Below are positions 24,857-32,603 of a stretch of DNA of 39,139 bases, one piece after another. Under the pieces are notes generated by a model. The model saw only the letters and a list, made by a program, of their open reading frames with translations. It ran no database searches and was not told the origin of the DNA. This stretch comes from an uncultured Campylobacter sp. (GTDB lineage Bacteria > Actinomycetota > Actinomycetes > Mycobacteriales > Mycobacteriaceae): NCBI GenBank assembly GCA_946221035.1, contig CAMIME010000018.1, positions 1 to 39,139 on the forward strand, in the 5' to 3' direction. Made by a program: the position numbers and the translations under genes. Each line of letters opens with the position of its first letter. The first letter of the stretch is position 1.

Positions 24857-24886
24857 AAGTCGCTGGCCAAGTCGCACAAAAGTCGC
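24857..24886 (+). repeat. Three AAGTCGC direct repeats before the GNAT gene
   Basis: AAGTCGC occurs at 24857-24863, 24869-24875 and 24880-24886, spaced 12 and 11 bp, 30-60 bp upstream of the GTG start. The helical-turn spacing suggests an operator. The remainder of the 161-bp divergent gap (24755-24915) shows a TTGACA (24785-24790) without a matching -10. Confidence 0.5.
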
Positions 24887-24915
24887 GCGCGAAGTGGTTC
24901 GATGGAGGGGTGTCT

Positions 24916-25476
24916 GTGGAAATCCGCCAACTCACTCACGCCGAGTTCACCATGCTCACCCCCCAGCTCGTGGATATCTATCTGGAGGCGATGGAGTACT
25001 CGCCGGCGATTAGGGGTCAGCGCATCAAGGTGTGGCGCGGGGAGGTTCTGTGGCCGGGGTTTACCGCCATCGTGGCTGTGCAGCAGGGCGCCATCGTCGG
25101 TGTGGCGTACGGCTTCCTTGGAGCCCGCGAGAGGTGGTGGGACCGTCAGCTCGTTCGTGCCATGAGGCAGCGCGGCGGCCCGACACCGCAGGACAAGGAA
25201 ATCCTGCAGGACTACTTCGAAGTGGCCGAAGTCCACGTGTCGCCCGCCTGCCAGGGCCACGGCATCGGCTCCCAGCTCCTTGATGGCCTCTTGGCGCTCG
25301 CACCCGCCAGGTGGGCGCTACTGTCCACCCCGGAAGTTGAAGGCGAGGCCAACAACGCCTTCCGCGTCTATCGCAAGTTCGGGTTTTGGGACCTTGCGCG
25401 GGACTTTCTATACGACGGCGACACCCGCCCGTTTGCCATTCTTGGCCTCGACCTCACCCAGCGACACTCCGCCTGA
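24916..25476 (+). CDS. GNAT family N-acetyltransferase
   Basis: Protein of 186 aa with a GNAT fold. The acetyl-CoA pyrophosphate-binding motif A is EVHVSPACQGHGIGSQLL (105-122), and VYRKFGFWD is the motif B region. The substrate is unknown; protein, small-molecule or antibiotic acetylation are all possible. The GTG at 24916 was chosen because GGAGG lies 7 nt upstream; another GTG two codons earlier is possible, and an ATG further left would add about 50 residues across the divergent promoter region. It lies 52 bp upstream of idsA on the same strand. Confidence 0.85.
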   Translation: MEIRQLTHAEFTMLTPQLVDIYLEAMEYSPAIRGQRIKVWRGEVLWPGFTAIVAVQQGAIVGVAYGFLGARERWWDRQLVRAMRQRGGPTPQDKEILQDYFEVAEVHVSPACQGHGIGSQLLDGLLALAPARWALLSTPEVEGEANNAFRVYRKFGFWDLARDFLYDGDTRPFAILGLDLTQRHSA

Positions 25477-25528
25477 GTAGGGTCATTGAGTGTTGACAAG
25501 GCCATTTTCTACCCAAGGAGCACGCGAC

Positions 25529-26608
25529 GTGGCTGGAGATGAACTGGGGTTAGGTGGGGTGCCGGAGGCCGTCGAAAAGCATCTTGCGGCGTTTTTTGCG
25601 CAGCGTCGGGAGGCTGTTGAGGCGATCGGGCAGCCGGTGGCCGACGCGGTGACGTTCCTTCAACAGTTCGTCCTTGGCGGCGGCAAACGCGTCCGGCCGC
25701 GCTTCGGGTGGGCCGGTTTCGTCGGCGGCGGCGGGCTCGAGCGCGGGGAGGAAGATCCCGATGCGGTGATGCGGGCGGTGAGCTCGCTGGAACTTATTCA
25801 GGCGTGTGCGCTGGTGCACGACGACATCATTGATGCCTCTGATACCCGCCGCGGCAACCCCACCGTCCACCGCGCCGTCGAAGCGGAGCACGAGCGCGAC
25901 GGGCTGCGCGGTGACGCCGCCACGTTTGGCACCAACGCCGCGATCCTGCTCGGAGACCTCGCCCTGGCCTGGGCGGAGGACATGTGGCGCTACTCGGGCG
26001 TGTCGCTTGCTGCTCTTGAGCGCGCCGCCGAGCCGTGGGTGGGCATGCGCACGGAAGTCATCGGCGGCCAACTGCTCGACATCATGCTTGAGAGCCGCGG
26101 CAGCGAATCGCGCGAGCTCGCGCAGCGGGTCAACCGGTTCAAAACCGCCGCGTACACCATCGAGCGCCCGCTCCAGCTCGGCGCCGCCATCGCCGGCGCC
26201 GACGATCGGACGATCGCCGCATTCCGCGGCTACGGGCGCGACATCGGCATCGCTTTCCAGCTTCGCGACGACCTGTTGGGCGTCTTCGGCGATCCAGCCG
26301 TCACCGGCAAACCCGCCGGCGACGACCTGCGCGAGGGCAAGCGCACCGTGCTCTACGCCACCGCGCTCGAGCTGCTCGAGGGCACCGGGGAGGCGGACGA
26401 GCTGCGCGCCGGCATCGGCACGGCCACCAACTTTGCCCAGTTGGAGCGCATGGCTGACATCATCCGCCGCAGCGGCGCAGAGGACGAGGTTGAGCGCCAG
26501 ATCACCGAGCTCACCCAATCTGGGCTTGCGCACCTTGAGGGGCTTGCGCAACCGGTCGTCGATGCGCTGACGGCACTCGCCCGCACCGCAACCGACCGAC
26601 GGAAGTGA
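25529..26608 (+). CDS. idsA: IdsA-type polyprenyl diphosphate synthase
   Basis: Class I trans-prenyltransferase of 359 aa, condensing IPP with allylic diphosphates; the corynebacterial IdsA makes mainly GGPP for longer prenyl carriers and carotenoids. GGGKRVRPR binds IPP. The first aspartate motif is DDIID (98-102), with small residues (C93, A94) just upstream, compatible with a C20 product. The second motif is in QLRDDLLGVFGD (D247, D248). The GTG at 25529 has AAGGAG 8 nt upstream; an in-frame start at 25490 lacks a site. It overlaps mptA at the stop codon. Confidence 0.92.
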   Translation: MAGDELGLGGVPEAVEKHLAAFFAQRREAVEAIGQPVADAVTFLQQFVLGGGKRVRPRFGWAGFVGGGGLERGEEDPDAVMRAVSSLELIQACALVHDDIIDASDTRRGNPTVHRAVEAEHERDGLRGDAATFGTNAAILLGDLALAWAEDMWRYSGVSLAALERAAEPWVGMRTEVIGGQLLDIMLESRGSESRELAQRVNRFKTAAYTIERPLQLGAAIAGADDRTIAAFRGYGRDIGIAFQLRDDLLGVFGDPAVTGKPAGDDLREGKRTVLYATALELLEGTGEADELRAGIGTATNFAQLERMADIIRRSGAEDEVERQITELTQSGLAHLEGLAQPVVDALTALARTATDRRK

Positions 26609-28062
26609 TGCGCGGCCTTCGTGTGGGCCCGGTCGGGCTCGGGGCGATCGGCGCGGTGTTGCTTACCCTCGGCTCCTACGGCGCAGGGGCCACGCGCTAC
26701 CGCGGCGGAGTGCTGCGCGCCATCGGGCTGGAGCACCTCACTTTCGGCCGCGGGCGGCTGCTTTCGGACATCGTGTTCACCGCCGGGCTTATTGCCCTCG
26801 TCGCCGCGTGGGTTTGGCTGTGGCGCACCCGCCCCGGCGCGTCCACGCTGCGCAAAGCGACGTGGGCGTGGGCCGGCCCCCTGGCAGTGAGCGCACCGAT
26901 GCTGTCGCGCGATGTGTACTCCTACCTCATGCAGGGCGCGATGTTGCGGGACGGGTTCGACCCGTACTCGCAAGGCGCGGCCGTGAACCCGGGCCCGATG
27001 CTGTGGGAGGTGTCCCACGATTGGCGCAACACCACCACCCCCTACGGGCCGCTGCACCTCGGTCTAGGCAAGGCGGTGACCGCACTGGTTGGCGATAACG
27101 TCACCGCTGGCCTCATCGCCTACCGCGCAATCGCCCTCGCCGGGTTCGCCCTGATCGCGTGGGCGGTCCCCCGACTGGCCATCACCGTCGGTGGTGCACC
27201 CAATCTGGCCACCTGGCTCGGCGTGCTCAACCCCGTCATGCTCACCCACCTCATCGGCGGGATGCACAACGAGGCGGTCATGGTCGGCCTTGTCTGCCTG
27301 GGCCTCTACCTGTGCCTGCGCATGCGCTACTGCACACCGGGCATTGTCGTGGTGGCGCTCGCGGTGTCCCTCAAAGCCACCGCGGCCGTGGCGTTGCCCT
27401 TCATTGTGTGGAAGATGGTGGGACCCGGCAGACACCCGCTTCGCTTCCTCGCGAGCGGCGCCTGGGCAGCCCTTCTCACCGCGGGCGTCATCCAGCTCGT
27501 GACCGTGGCCTCCGGCACGACGTGGGGCTGGCTCGCGCAGATCAGCGGCAACTCGAAGGTGATCAACCCGCTCGCGGGCCCCACCCTGGCCGCCGAAGTG
27601 CTCACACCGCTGCTTCAGCTTATCGACGACTCCGTCACCTACAACGCAGTCCTCTCCTCCACCCGCACGGCTGCCAGCGTGCTCATGTTGGCCGGTCTTG
27701 CTGCCGCGTGGTGGTGGTTTCGGCCACGCCCAGTTGATGACATCGACGGCTACGCAGCGCGCGCCCTGGCGGGCACCACCGCCGCCTACGCCGTGGCGTT
27801 TACCACCAACGCGGTGACGCTTCCGTGGTACTACGCCTCGATCCTCTCGCTTGCGGGAACATTCCGCCCGCCGCTGTGGGTCGTCCGTGTCGCGGCGGGT
27901 GCCTCGATCGTGGTCGCTTTGGCCTTTACCGGAGACGGCAACCACCGGTTGTACGAGTACTGGTTCCTCGCCCCCGCTGCCGCGGCCGCCGTGGTTGCTG
28001 TGAAGTGGTGCCTGCCGGATCCGGCAGGAGTTAGAGCGCCATCGCCTGCGCGCGGCGGATGA
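26608..28062 (+). CDS. mptA: Alpha-(1->6) mannopyranosyltransferase MptA
   Basis: GT-C membrane mannosyltransferase of 484 aa using polyprenyl-phospho-mannose to extend the alpha-1,6 mannan core of lipomannan at the outer face of the membrane. About 12 hydrophobic segments are visible. The first extracellular loop has SAPMLSRDVYSYLMQGAMLRDGFDPYSQG, holding the acidic catalytic residue typical of GT-C enzymes, followed by TPYGPLHLGLGK and LIGGMHNEAVMVGL. ATG at 26608 overlaps the idsA stop (TGATG); a GTG one codon earlier is equally possible. The prenyl carrier used by MptA depends on pathways fed by IdsA. The 3' end overlaps the convergent gene by 32 bp. Confidence 0.92.
   Translation: MRGLRVGPVGLGAIGAVLLTLGSYGAGATRYRGGVLRAIGLEHLTFGRGRLLSDIVFTAGLIALVAAWVWLWRTRPGASTLRKATWAWAGPLAVSAPMLSRDVYSYLMQGAMLRDGFDPYSQGAAVNPGPMLWEVSHDWRNTTTPYGPLHLGLGKAVTALVGDNVTAGLIAYRAIALAGFALIAWAVPRLAITVGGAPNLATWLGVLNPVMLTHLIGGMHNEAVMVGLVCLGLYLCLRMRYCTPGIVVVALAVSLKATAAVALPFIVWKMVGPGRHPLRFLASGAWAALLTAGVIQLVTVASGTTWGWLAQISGNSKVINPLAGPTLAAEVLTPLLQLIDDSVTYNAVLSSTRTAASVLMLAGLAAAWWWFRPRPVDDIDGYAARALAGTTAAYAVAFTTNAVTLPWYYASILSLAGTFRPPLWVVRVAAGASIVVALAFTGDGNHRLYEYWFLAPAAAAAVVAVKWCLPDPAGVRAPSPARGG
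28011..28028. terminator. 18-bp palindrome at the convergent mptA end
   Basis: CCTGCCGGATCCGGCAGG is a perfect palindrome inside the last codons of mptA. It lies 2 bp beyond the stop codon of the minus-strand gene ending at 28031, so it may fold as its terminator hairpin. No T run follows, so the call is tentative. Confidence 0.4.
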
Positions 28063-28393
28063 CCTCGCGCGCCTTCTGCCCGTGCAGGGCATCCACTGGC
28101 CGCCCCGGCAGCGACTCATCCTCGGTGAAAAGGAAGGAAAGGATCTCCTCGCCGCTGTAGCCCCCGTCGTACAGCACAGTAATCGCGCCCGAGACGAACT
28201 TGCTCAGTCCGTCCTCCCCCAACAGCGCCGCGGGCACGAACTTCTTGCCGCCCTGTTCGTAGACGACAAGTTTGCGGGCGCTGACGTAGTCGTGCACCTT
28301 CGTCACGGGGACGCCCAGAACATCGGCGACGTCCGGCATGGGGAGCAAGGTTTCGTTGTCAAGCAACTGCTCAAGATTCGTTTGTGCACTCAC
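28031..28393 (-). CDS. Rv2175c-type DNA-binding protein
   Basis: Protein of 120 aa with an N-terminal helix-turn-helix (LPMPDVADVLGVPVTKVHDYVSARKLV) and the family's C-terminal block (LYDGGYSGEEILSFLF, GRPVDALHGQKAREVIRRAQAMAL). It closely matches M. tuberculosis Rv2175c, a DNA-binding protein phosphorylated by PknL. Here it is divergent from pknL with starts 25 bp apart, so the pair probably shares control. The GTG at 28393 gives a compact start; an ATG at 28420, giving nine more residues, would overlap the pknL start and cannot be excluded. DNA targets are unknown. Confidence 0.9.
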   Translation of the reverse strand: MSAQTNLEQLLDNETLLPMPDVADVLGVPVTKVHDYVSARKLVVYEQGGKKFVPAALLGEDGLSKFVSGAITVLYDGGYSGEEILSFLFTEDESLPGRPVDALHGQKAREVIRRAQAMAL

Positions 28394-28418
28394 GCCGGGT
28401 GATTCTACCCTTGGGCGC

Positions 28419-29663
28419 ATGGCATCACTGGCTCCCGGCACCTACCTCGACGACAGATACGTCGTCGACCGCGCCATTGCCCGCGGAGGCATGGCCACGG
28501 TGTACCGCTGCGTGGATACGCGTCTCGGCCGCGAGGTGGCAGCCAAAGTCATGCACGAGCAGTACGTCTACGACGAAGTATTTCGCGACCGCTTCCGCCG
28601 GGAAGCACGCGCGATGGCGCAGCTGAGCCACCCCAACCTGGTCAACGTGTACGACTTCTCCGCGCAGGGCGACCAGGTGTTCCTGGTCATGGAGCTCATT
28701 ACCGGCGGTACGTTGCGGGAGCTGCTTGCAGAGCGCGGGCCCATGCCACCGCACGCCGCCACCGCCGTCATGCGCGGGATGCTCACCGGTTTGGCGGTGG
28801 CGCACGACAAGGGCATGGTCCACCGCGACATCAAACCCGACAACGTGCTCATTGACACTTCCAGCCGCGTCAAGCTCTCTGACTTCGGCCTCGTGCGGGC
28901 CGCCGCCGAAACCACCGCCTCCACCGATCAGATCGTGGGCACCGTCGCCTACCTCTCCCCGGAGCAGGTCAGCGGCGACCCGATTACCCAGGCCTCAGAC
29001 GTGTACTCCGCCGGCGTCGTCCTCTTCGAGCTCCTCACCGGCCGCACGCCGTTCACCGGCGAGACCCCCATCGCCCACGCCTACGCGCGCCTGCGCGCAG
29101 ATGTGCCCCCGCCTTCCACACTCATCGCGGGAGTGCCCAAACTTTTCGACGAACTGGTTGCCACCGCCACCGCCCGCAACACCCACGACCGCTTCCGCGA
29201 CGCCGCGGATTTCTTGGCCGCCCTGGACGATGTAGCCGCGGACCTGGGCCTTCCCGCATACGTCGTGCCAGCACCCAGGAACTCGGCGGCGCACCGGGCT
29301 GCGGAGCACCCCACACACTTCGGGTCGCCTCGCGGTACCGACGATGCTGCGCAACGGCGCCTCTTCCCCGCAGACGACGCACCCACCCGCGTATCACCCG
29401 TTGCCCCACCGGTACCGACGCCGGCACCCGTAAGGGCAGCCGCGCCCGCACCTGTGCAGGCTCCCGTTCCGGCACCGGCTCAGCCCGCGGCCGTTCGCCC
29501 CGAGCGCGCCCCAGAACCGGTGAGCAACCGCTCCGGGATAGGGCTGGTGCTCTACCTCGTGGTCGCCCTGGTCGTCGTGGCGGGAGTGGCGCTGGGTGCG
29601 TGGTGGTTCGGCTCCGGCATGTACGGAGAAATCCCCGAACTCATCGCCCCCACCTGGCTGTAA
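28419..29663 (+). CDS. pknL: Ser/Thr protein kinase PknL (no PASTA domains)
   Basis: Transmembrane Hanks-type kinase of 414 aa. The cytosolic kinase domain (about 10-275) has the glycine loop RGGMATVYR, the ATP lysine K43, C-helix E62, HRDIKPDNVL (D137), DFG (D155) and activation loop GTVAYLSPEQV. A proline/alanine-rich linker follows (about 320-365), then one membrane segment (about 374-397) and an outer tail of only about 14 residues ending IAPTWL. PASTA domains are absent. The ATG at 28419 is placed at the conserved start MASLAPGTYLDDRYVV. No clear Shine-Dalgarno precedes it, so a leaderless transcript is possible. Confidence 0.94.
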   Translation: MASLAPGTYLDDRYVVDRAIARGGMATVYRCVDTRLGREVAAKVMHEQYVYDEVFRDRFRREARAMAQLSHPNLVNVYDFSAQGDQVFLVMELITGGTLRELLAERGPMPPHAATAVMRGMLTGLAVAHDKGMVHRDIKPDNVLIDTSSRVKLSDFGLVRAAAETTASTDQIVGTVAYLSPEQVSGDPITQASDVYSAGVVLFELLTGRTPFTGETPIAHAYARLRADVPPPSTLIAGVPKLFDELVATATARNTHDRFRDAADFLAALDDVAADLGLPAYVVPAPRNSAAHRAAEHPTHFGSPRGTDDAAQRRLFPADDAPTRVSPVAPPVPTPAPVRAAAPAPVQAPVPAPAQPAAVRPERAPEPVSNRSGIGLVLYLVVALVVVAGVALGAWWFGSGMYGEIPELIAPTWL

Positions 29664-29674
29664 GGGCGGCGGGA

Positions 29675-31063
29675 TTAGTAGCGCAGCATCTCCGCAACGA
29701 GGAACGACAGCTCCAGCGCTTGCTCCGTGTTCAGGCGCGGGTCGCACGCTGACTCGTAGCGGCCCGGCAGGTCTACGTCCGTGATGTCTTGGGCGCCACC
29801 GAGGCACTCGGTGACATTCTCGCCGGTCAGCTCGATGTGGATGCCGCCCGGGTGCGTGCCCAGGGCGCGGTGCACCTCGAAGAAGCCCTGGACCTCGTCC
29901 AGAATCTTGTCAAAGTGGCGGGTCTTGTACCCGTTGGACGCAGTGAAGGTGTTGCCGTGCATCGGGTCGGACTGCCAGATCACCTTGTGGCCCGAGGCCT
30001 CCACCTTCTTCACAATGCCGGGCAGGACGTCGCGCACGTTGTCCTGGCCCATACGGATCACCATGGTCAGGCGGCCAGGCACGCGATCCGGGTCCAGCTT
30101 CTCGGCGTAGGCCACGGCCTCGTCCGGCGTGGTCGTGGGGCCAAGCTTGATGCCGATCGGGTTGTTGATCATGGCGGCGAAGTTCACATGGAAGTCTTCG
30201 ATCCCGCGGGTGCGCTCGCCGATCCACAGCTGGTGGGCGGACAAATCGTAGAGTTTGGTCTCGCCGCTGGAGTCCGTCGCTAAGCGAAGCATCGCGCGCT
30301 CGTAGTCCACCAGCAGCGCCTCGTGAGACGCGTAGACGTAGGAGGTGCGCAGATGCTCATCGTTCACACCGCACGCATCCATGAAGGCAAGCGAACGGGT
30401 GATCTCGCGGGACAGTGCCTCGTAGCGCGCGCCTGCCGGGGAGTTGGAAACGAACTCCTTGTTCCAATCATTGATGTTGTGCAGGTCGGCGGTGCCCGAC
30501 AGGGTCAGCGCACGCACCAGGTTCATCGCGGCCGAGGAGTTGGCGTAGGCGCGCACCATACGGGCCGGGTCGTGGCGGCGGGACTCCTCAGTCGGCTCCA
30601 CGCCGTTGACAATGTCGCCGCGGTAGTTCGGAAGCCCGTTGCCGTCAAGGTCAGACGAGCGCGGTTTAGCGTACTGGCCGGCGATACGCGCCAGCTTCAC
30701 CACCGGCATCGACGCGCCGTAGGTGAGCACCGCAGCCATCTGCAGCAGGGTGCGGATATTGGCGCGGATGTGCGGCTCCGTATTGGACTCAAACGTCTCC
30801 GCACAGTCCCCGCCCTGCAGCAGGAAGGCCTTACCGTTAGCGACCTCCGCCAGGTTGGTCTTCAGCTGCTCCACCTCGGGGGCGAGCACCACAGGCGGGA
30901 CGGATTCGAGGATCTTGCGAACGTAGTCCGCCTGGGTGCGGTCCCACGACGGCTGCTGCTTCGCGTCGCGCGCAATGACGTCTTCGAACTGCGCGTTCAA
31001 ATCGCCCGGCAAGGGCGGCAGATCGGGCAGGACGTCCTTCGGGATGTCAATTGTCCAACTCAC
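29675..31063 (-). CDS. aroG: Class II DAHP synthase
   Basis: Condenses PEP and erythrose 4-phosphate in the first step of the shikimate pathway. The protein is 462 aa, a plant-type (class II) enzyme. Blocks include FLLQGGDCAETFE (with the metal-binding cysteine), YGASMPVVKLARIAGQYAKPRSSD, GLPNYRGDIVNG, HQLWIGERTRG, KVIWQSDPMHGNTF and GTHPGGIHIELTGENVTECLGG. It closely resembles the corynebacterial AroG as I remember it. The GTG at 31063 is the conserved start, and the promoter sits immediately before it, so the transcript appears leaderless. It is convergent with pknL across an 11-bp gap without a terminator. Confidence 0.97.
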   Translation of the reverse strand: MSWTIDIPKDVLPDLPPLPGDLNAQFEDVIARDAKQQPSWDRTQADYVRKILESVPPVVLAPEVEQLKTNLAEVANGKAFLLQGGDCAETFESNTEPHIRANIRTLLQMAAVLTYGASMPVVKLARIAGQYAKPRSSDLDGNGLPNYRGDIVNGVEPTEESRRHDPARMVRAYANSSAAMNLVRALTLSGTADLHNINDWNKEFVSNSPAGARYEALSREITRSLAFMDACGVNDEHLRTSYVYASHEALLVDYERAMLRLATDSSGETKLYDLSAHQLWIGERTRGIEDFHVNFAAMINNPIGIKLGPTTTPDEAVAYAEKLDPDRVPGRLTMVIRMGQDNVRDVLPGIVKKVEASGHKVIWQSDPMHGNTFTASNGYKTRHFDKILDEVQGFFEVHRALGTHPGGIHIELTGENVTECLGGAQDITDVDLPGRYESACDPRLNTEQALELSFLVAEMLRY

Positions 31064-31069
31064 CCGCTA

Positions 31070-31075
31070 AGTATA
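31070..31075 (-). promoter_or_regulatory. -10 element for a leaderless aroG transcript
   Basis: TATACT on the minus strand ends 6 nt before the aroG GTG, so transcription would begin at or next to the start codon. There is no Shine-Dalgarno. No convincing -35 is visible, as is usual for many corynebacterial promoters. Confidence 0.6.
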
Positions 31076-31086
31076 AGCACGCGCAT

Positions 31087-31599
31087 CTACCCGCGCGCGA
31101 CGGCTCCCCTGCGATCAAGCGGCAACGCCTCGGCGCACGCGCGGAATTTGCGCAGGTTGTGCCGGGCGTCAACGAGCGCATCGTGGTTGCCTTCCGGCAC
31201 CTTGGGCAGTTTCGGCCGACCCGCCATCTGCCAGTACTGCTTCAATTCGCGGGTGTAGCGTGGCAGCTCCTTCGGCAGACCTGCCATGTCACCCCACAGC
31301 TGCGCGAAAACAACGTGGTCGTAAGCCCCCACCCAAGCCCACAACTCAGGACCTGTGTTGGCCGCAGTGAGGAAGGCAAATACTTCTCGACGAATCTGCG
31401 CCAAGGGCTTCCACGACGCGTCCGCAGGCCCCGGCAATTTGGACAACACGTGGTCTTTCACCCACTGATTTGCCCGCTCCGCGGAAAACTCCGTGGACAC
31501 CGCGTAGTACTCCCGGCCATCCTCCGCCACGATGCCAATGGAGACCAGCTCGATCGTGCTGCCGTCCTCGATGAACTCGGTGTCGTAGAAGTACCGCAT
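31087..31599 (-). CDS. Rv2179c-type 3'-5' exoribonuclease
   Basis: RNase T/DnaQ-like exonuclease of 170 aa, related to mycobacterial Rv2179c, which degrades RNA 3' overhangs. The DEDDh active site is visible as D6 and E8 (YDTEFIEDG), D94 (GAYDHVVF), H139 and D144 (HDALVDARH). The short length without extra domains matches the family. The ATG at 31599 follows GGAAG by 5 nt and lies 2 bp after the upstream small membrane gene; a longer upstream frame overlaps that gene and is rejected. Confidence 0.92.
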   Translation of the reverse strand: MRYFYDTEFIEDGSTIELVSIGIVAEDGREYYAVSTEFSAERANQWVKDHVLSKLPGPADASWKPLAQIRREVFAFLTAANTGPELWAWVGAYDHVVFAQLWGDMAGLPKELPRYTRELKQYWQMAGRPKLPKVPEGNHDALVDARHNLRKFRACAEALPLDRRGAVARG

Positions 31600-31601
31600 T
31601 G

Positions 31602-31835
31602 CTACTTCCGTCGCGCTCGCTGCTCCGCCCGGATGTCCTCGAGCATTTCGCGTCTCGACGGCCCAAGGTTCCCACCCTGCGGCCCGTTTTTCACCGGCCA
31701 GAACATGATCAACGCGACCAACCCGACGGCGACTGGGCCCGCGACCTTGGGCATCCACCCGAGCTGCGACACCACGAGGTAGACCACAACCACCAGGCAA
31801 ACCAGCCCGACGCGGACAACCATCTTGTTCTGCAT
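31602..31835 (-). CDS. Small two-segment membrane protein
   Basis: Hypothetical protein of 77 aa. It has two hydrophobic segments (about 6-24, VVRVGLVCLVVVVYLVVSQ, and 29-47, KVAGPVAVGLVALIMFW) and a charged cytoplasmic tail (SRREMLEDIRAEQRARRK). Function is unknown. The ATG at 31835 directly abuts the TAG of the acyltransferase gene, and GGAAAGG lies upstream, so translation is coupled. The first twelve bases are identical to those of the acyltransferase gene. An in-frame ATG at codon 5 is an alternative start. Confidence 0.82.
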   Translation of the reverse strand: MQNKMVVRVGLVCLVVVVYLVVSQLGWMPKVAGPVAVGLVALIMFWPVKNGPQGGNLGPSRREMLEDIRAEQRARRK

Positions 31836-32588
31836 CTAGCGGCCCTTTCCAGCATCGCGGTTTGGCTCAGTTCCCGGCGGGTACGTGCCGTGCTGCTCCA
31901 AGTGCTTCTTCACCTCGGACGCGTACACATCCACGTACTCCACCCCCACCATTTCCGCGAGACGAGCCGTGCACATATCCGTGAACGGGCGCATGACCTC
32001 ACGCGAATCCGGGTCAAAGCCGTGCTCCCGAGCCCACGAGTGCGGGTCGATCGGCTCAGAGATGTTGATGCGCACCTTCGCAGGACGGGGAATCTTGGTA
32101 CCGATCGGGTTCGCGTCGCGCGAGCCGATCATGCCCACCAACACCACGGGAGCACCCGTTTCCATGGCAATGCGTGCTGCACCGGTGCGTCCCTTGAAAA
32201 TACGGCCGTCCGGGGATCGTGTGCCCTCGATGTAAATACCGAAAACGTCACCGCGGCCAAGGATCTCCGAGGCCGTCTCCAGCAGGTGGCTACCCGCGTC
32301 CTTGCTCTCCCTGTCAATCGGCACCTGGCCCACCGACGAGAAAAAGAACTTTTGGATCCTGCCCGACAGGCCGGTGCCCGTGAAGTATTCCTTCTTCGCC
32401 GGGAACGTGATTTGCCGCCGAACCATGAGCGGCAGGTAGAAGGAATCCATTACGGCCTGGTGGTTGGAAATCAGCAGCACCGGCCCGTCCTCAGGGATGT
32501 GCTCCGCCCCGTAGATACGCGGACGGTTCCACACGACCAGCGGCGGGCCCAGGATGGCCTTGAACAGGGAATACCACTTGTTCTGCAT
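31836..32588 (-). CDS. PlsC-type 1-acylglycerol-3-phosphate acyltransferase
   Basis: Membrane-associated lipid acyltransferase of 250 aa. The catalytic motif is NHQAVMD (42-48, the NHx4D type with H43 and D48), the phosphate-binding motif is EGTRSPDG (121-128), and GAPVVLVGMIG is the fourth block. The likely reaction is lysophosphatidate to phosphatidate, but related enzymes acylate other lipids, including glycolipids. pimB and glk lie nearby. The ATG at 32588 has AAGGGAA 6 nt upstream, 15 bp after glk. Confidence 0.92.
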   Translation of the reverse strand: MQNKWYSLFKAILGPPLVVWNRPRIYGAEHIPEDGPVLLISNHQAVMDSFYLPLMVRRQITFPAKKEYFTGTGLSGRIQKFFFSSVGQVPIDRESKDAGSHLLETASEILGRGDVFGIYIEGTRSPDGRIFKGRTGAARIAMETGAPVVLVGMIGSRDANPIGTKIPRPAKVRINISEPIDPHSWAREHGFDPDSREVMRPFTDMCTARLAEMVGVEYVDVYASEVKKHLEQHGTYPPGTEPNRDAGKGR

Positions 32589-32603
32589 CGCTCGTTTCCC
32601 TTC

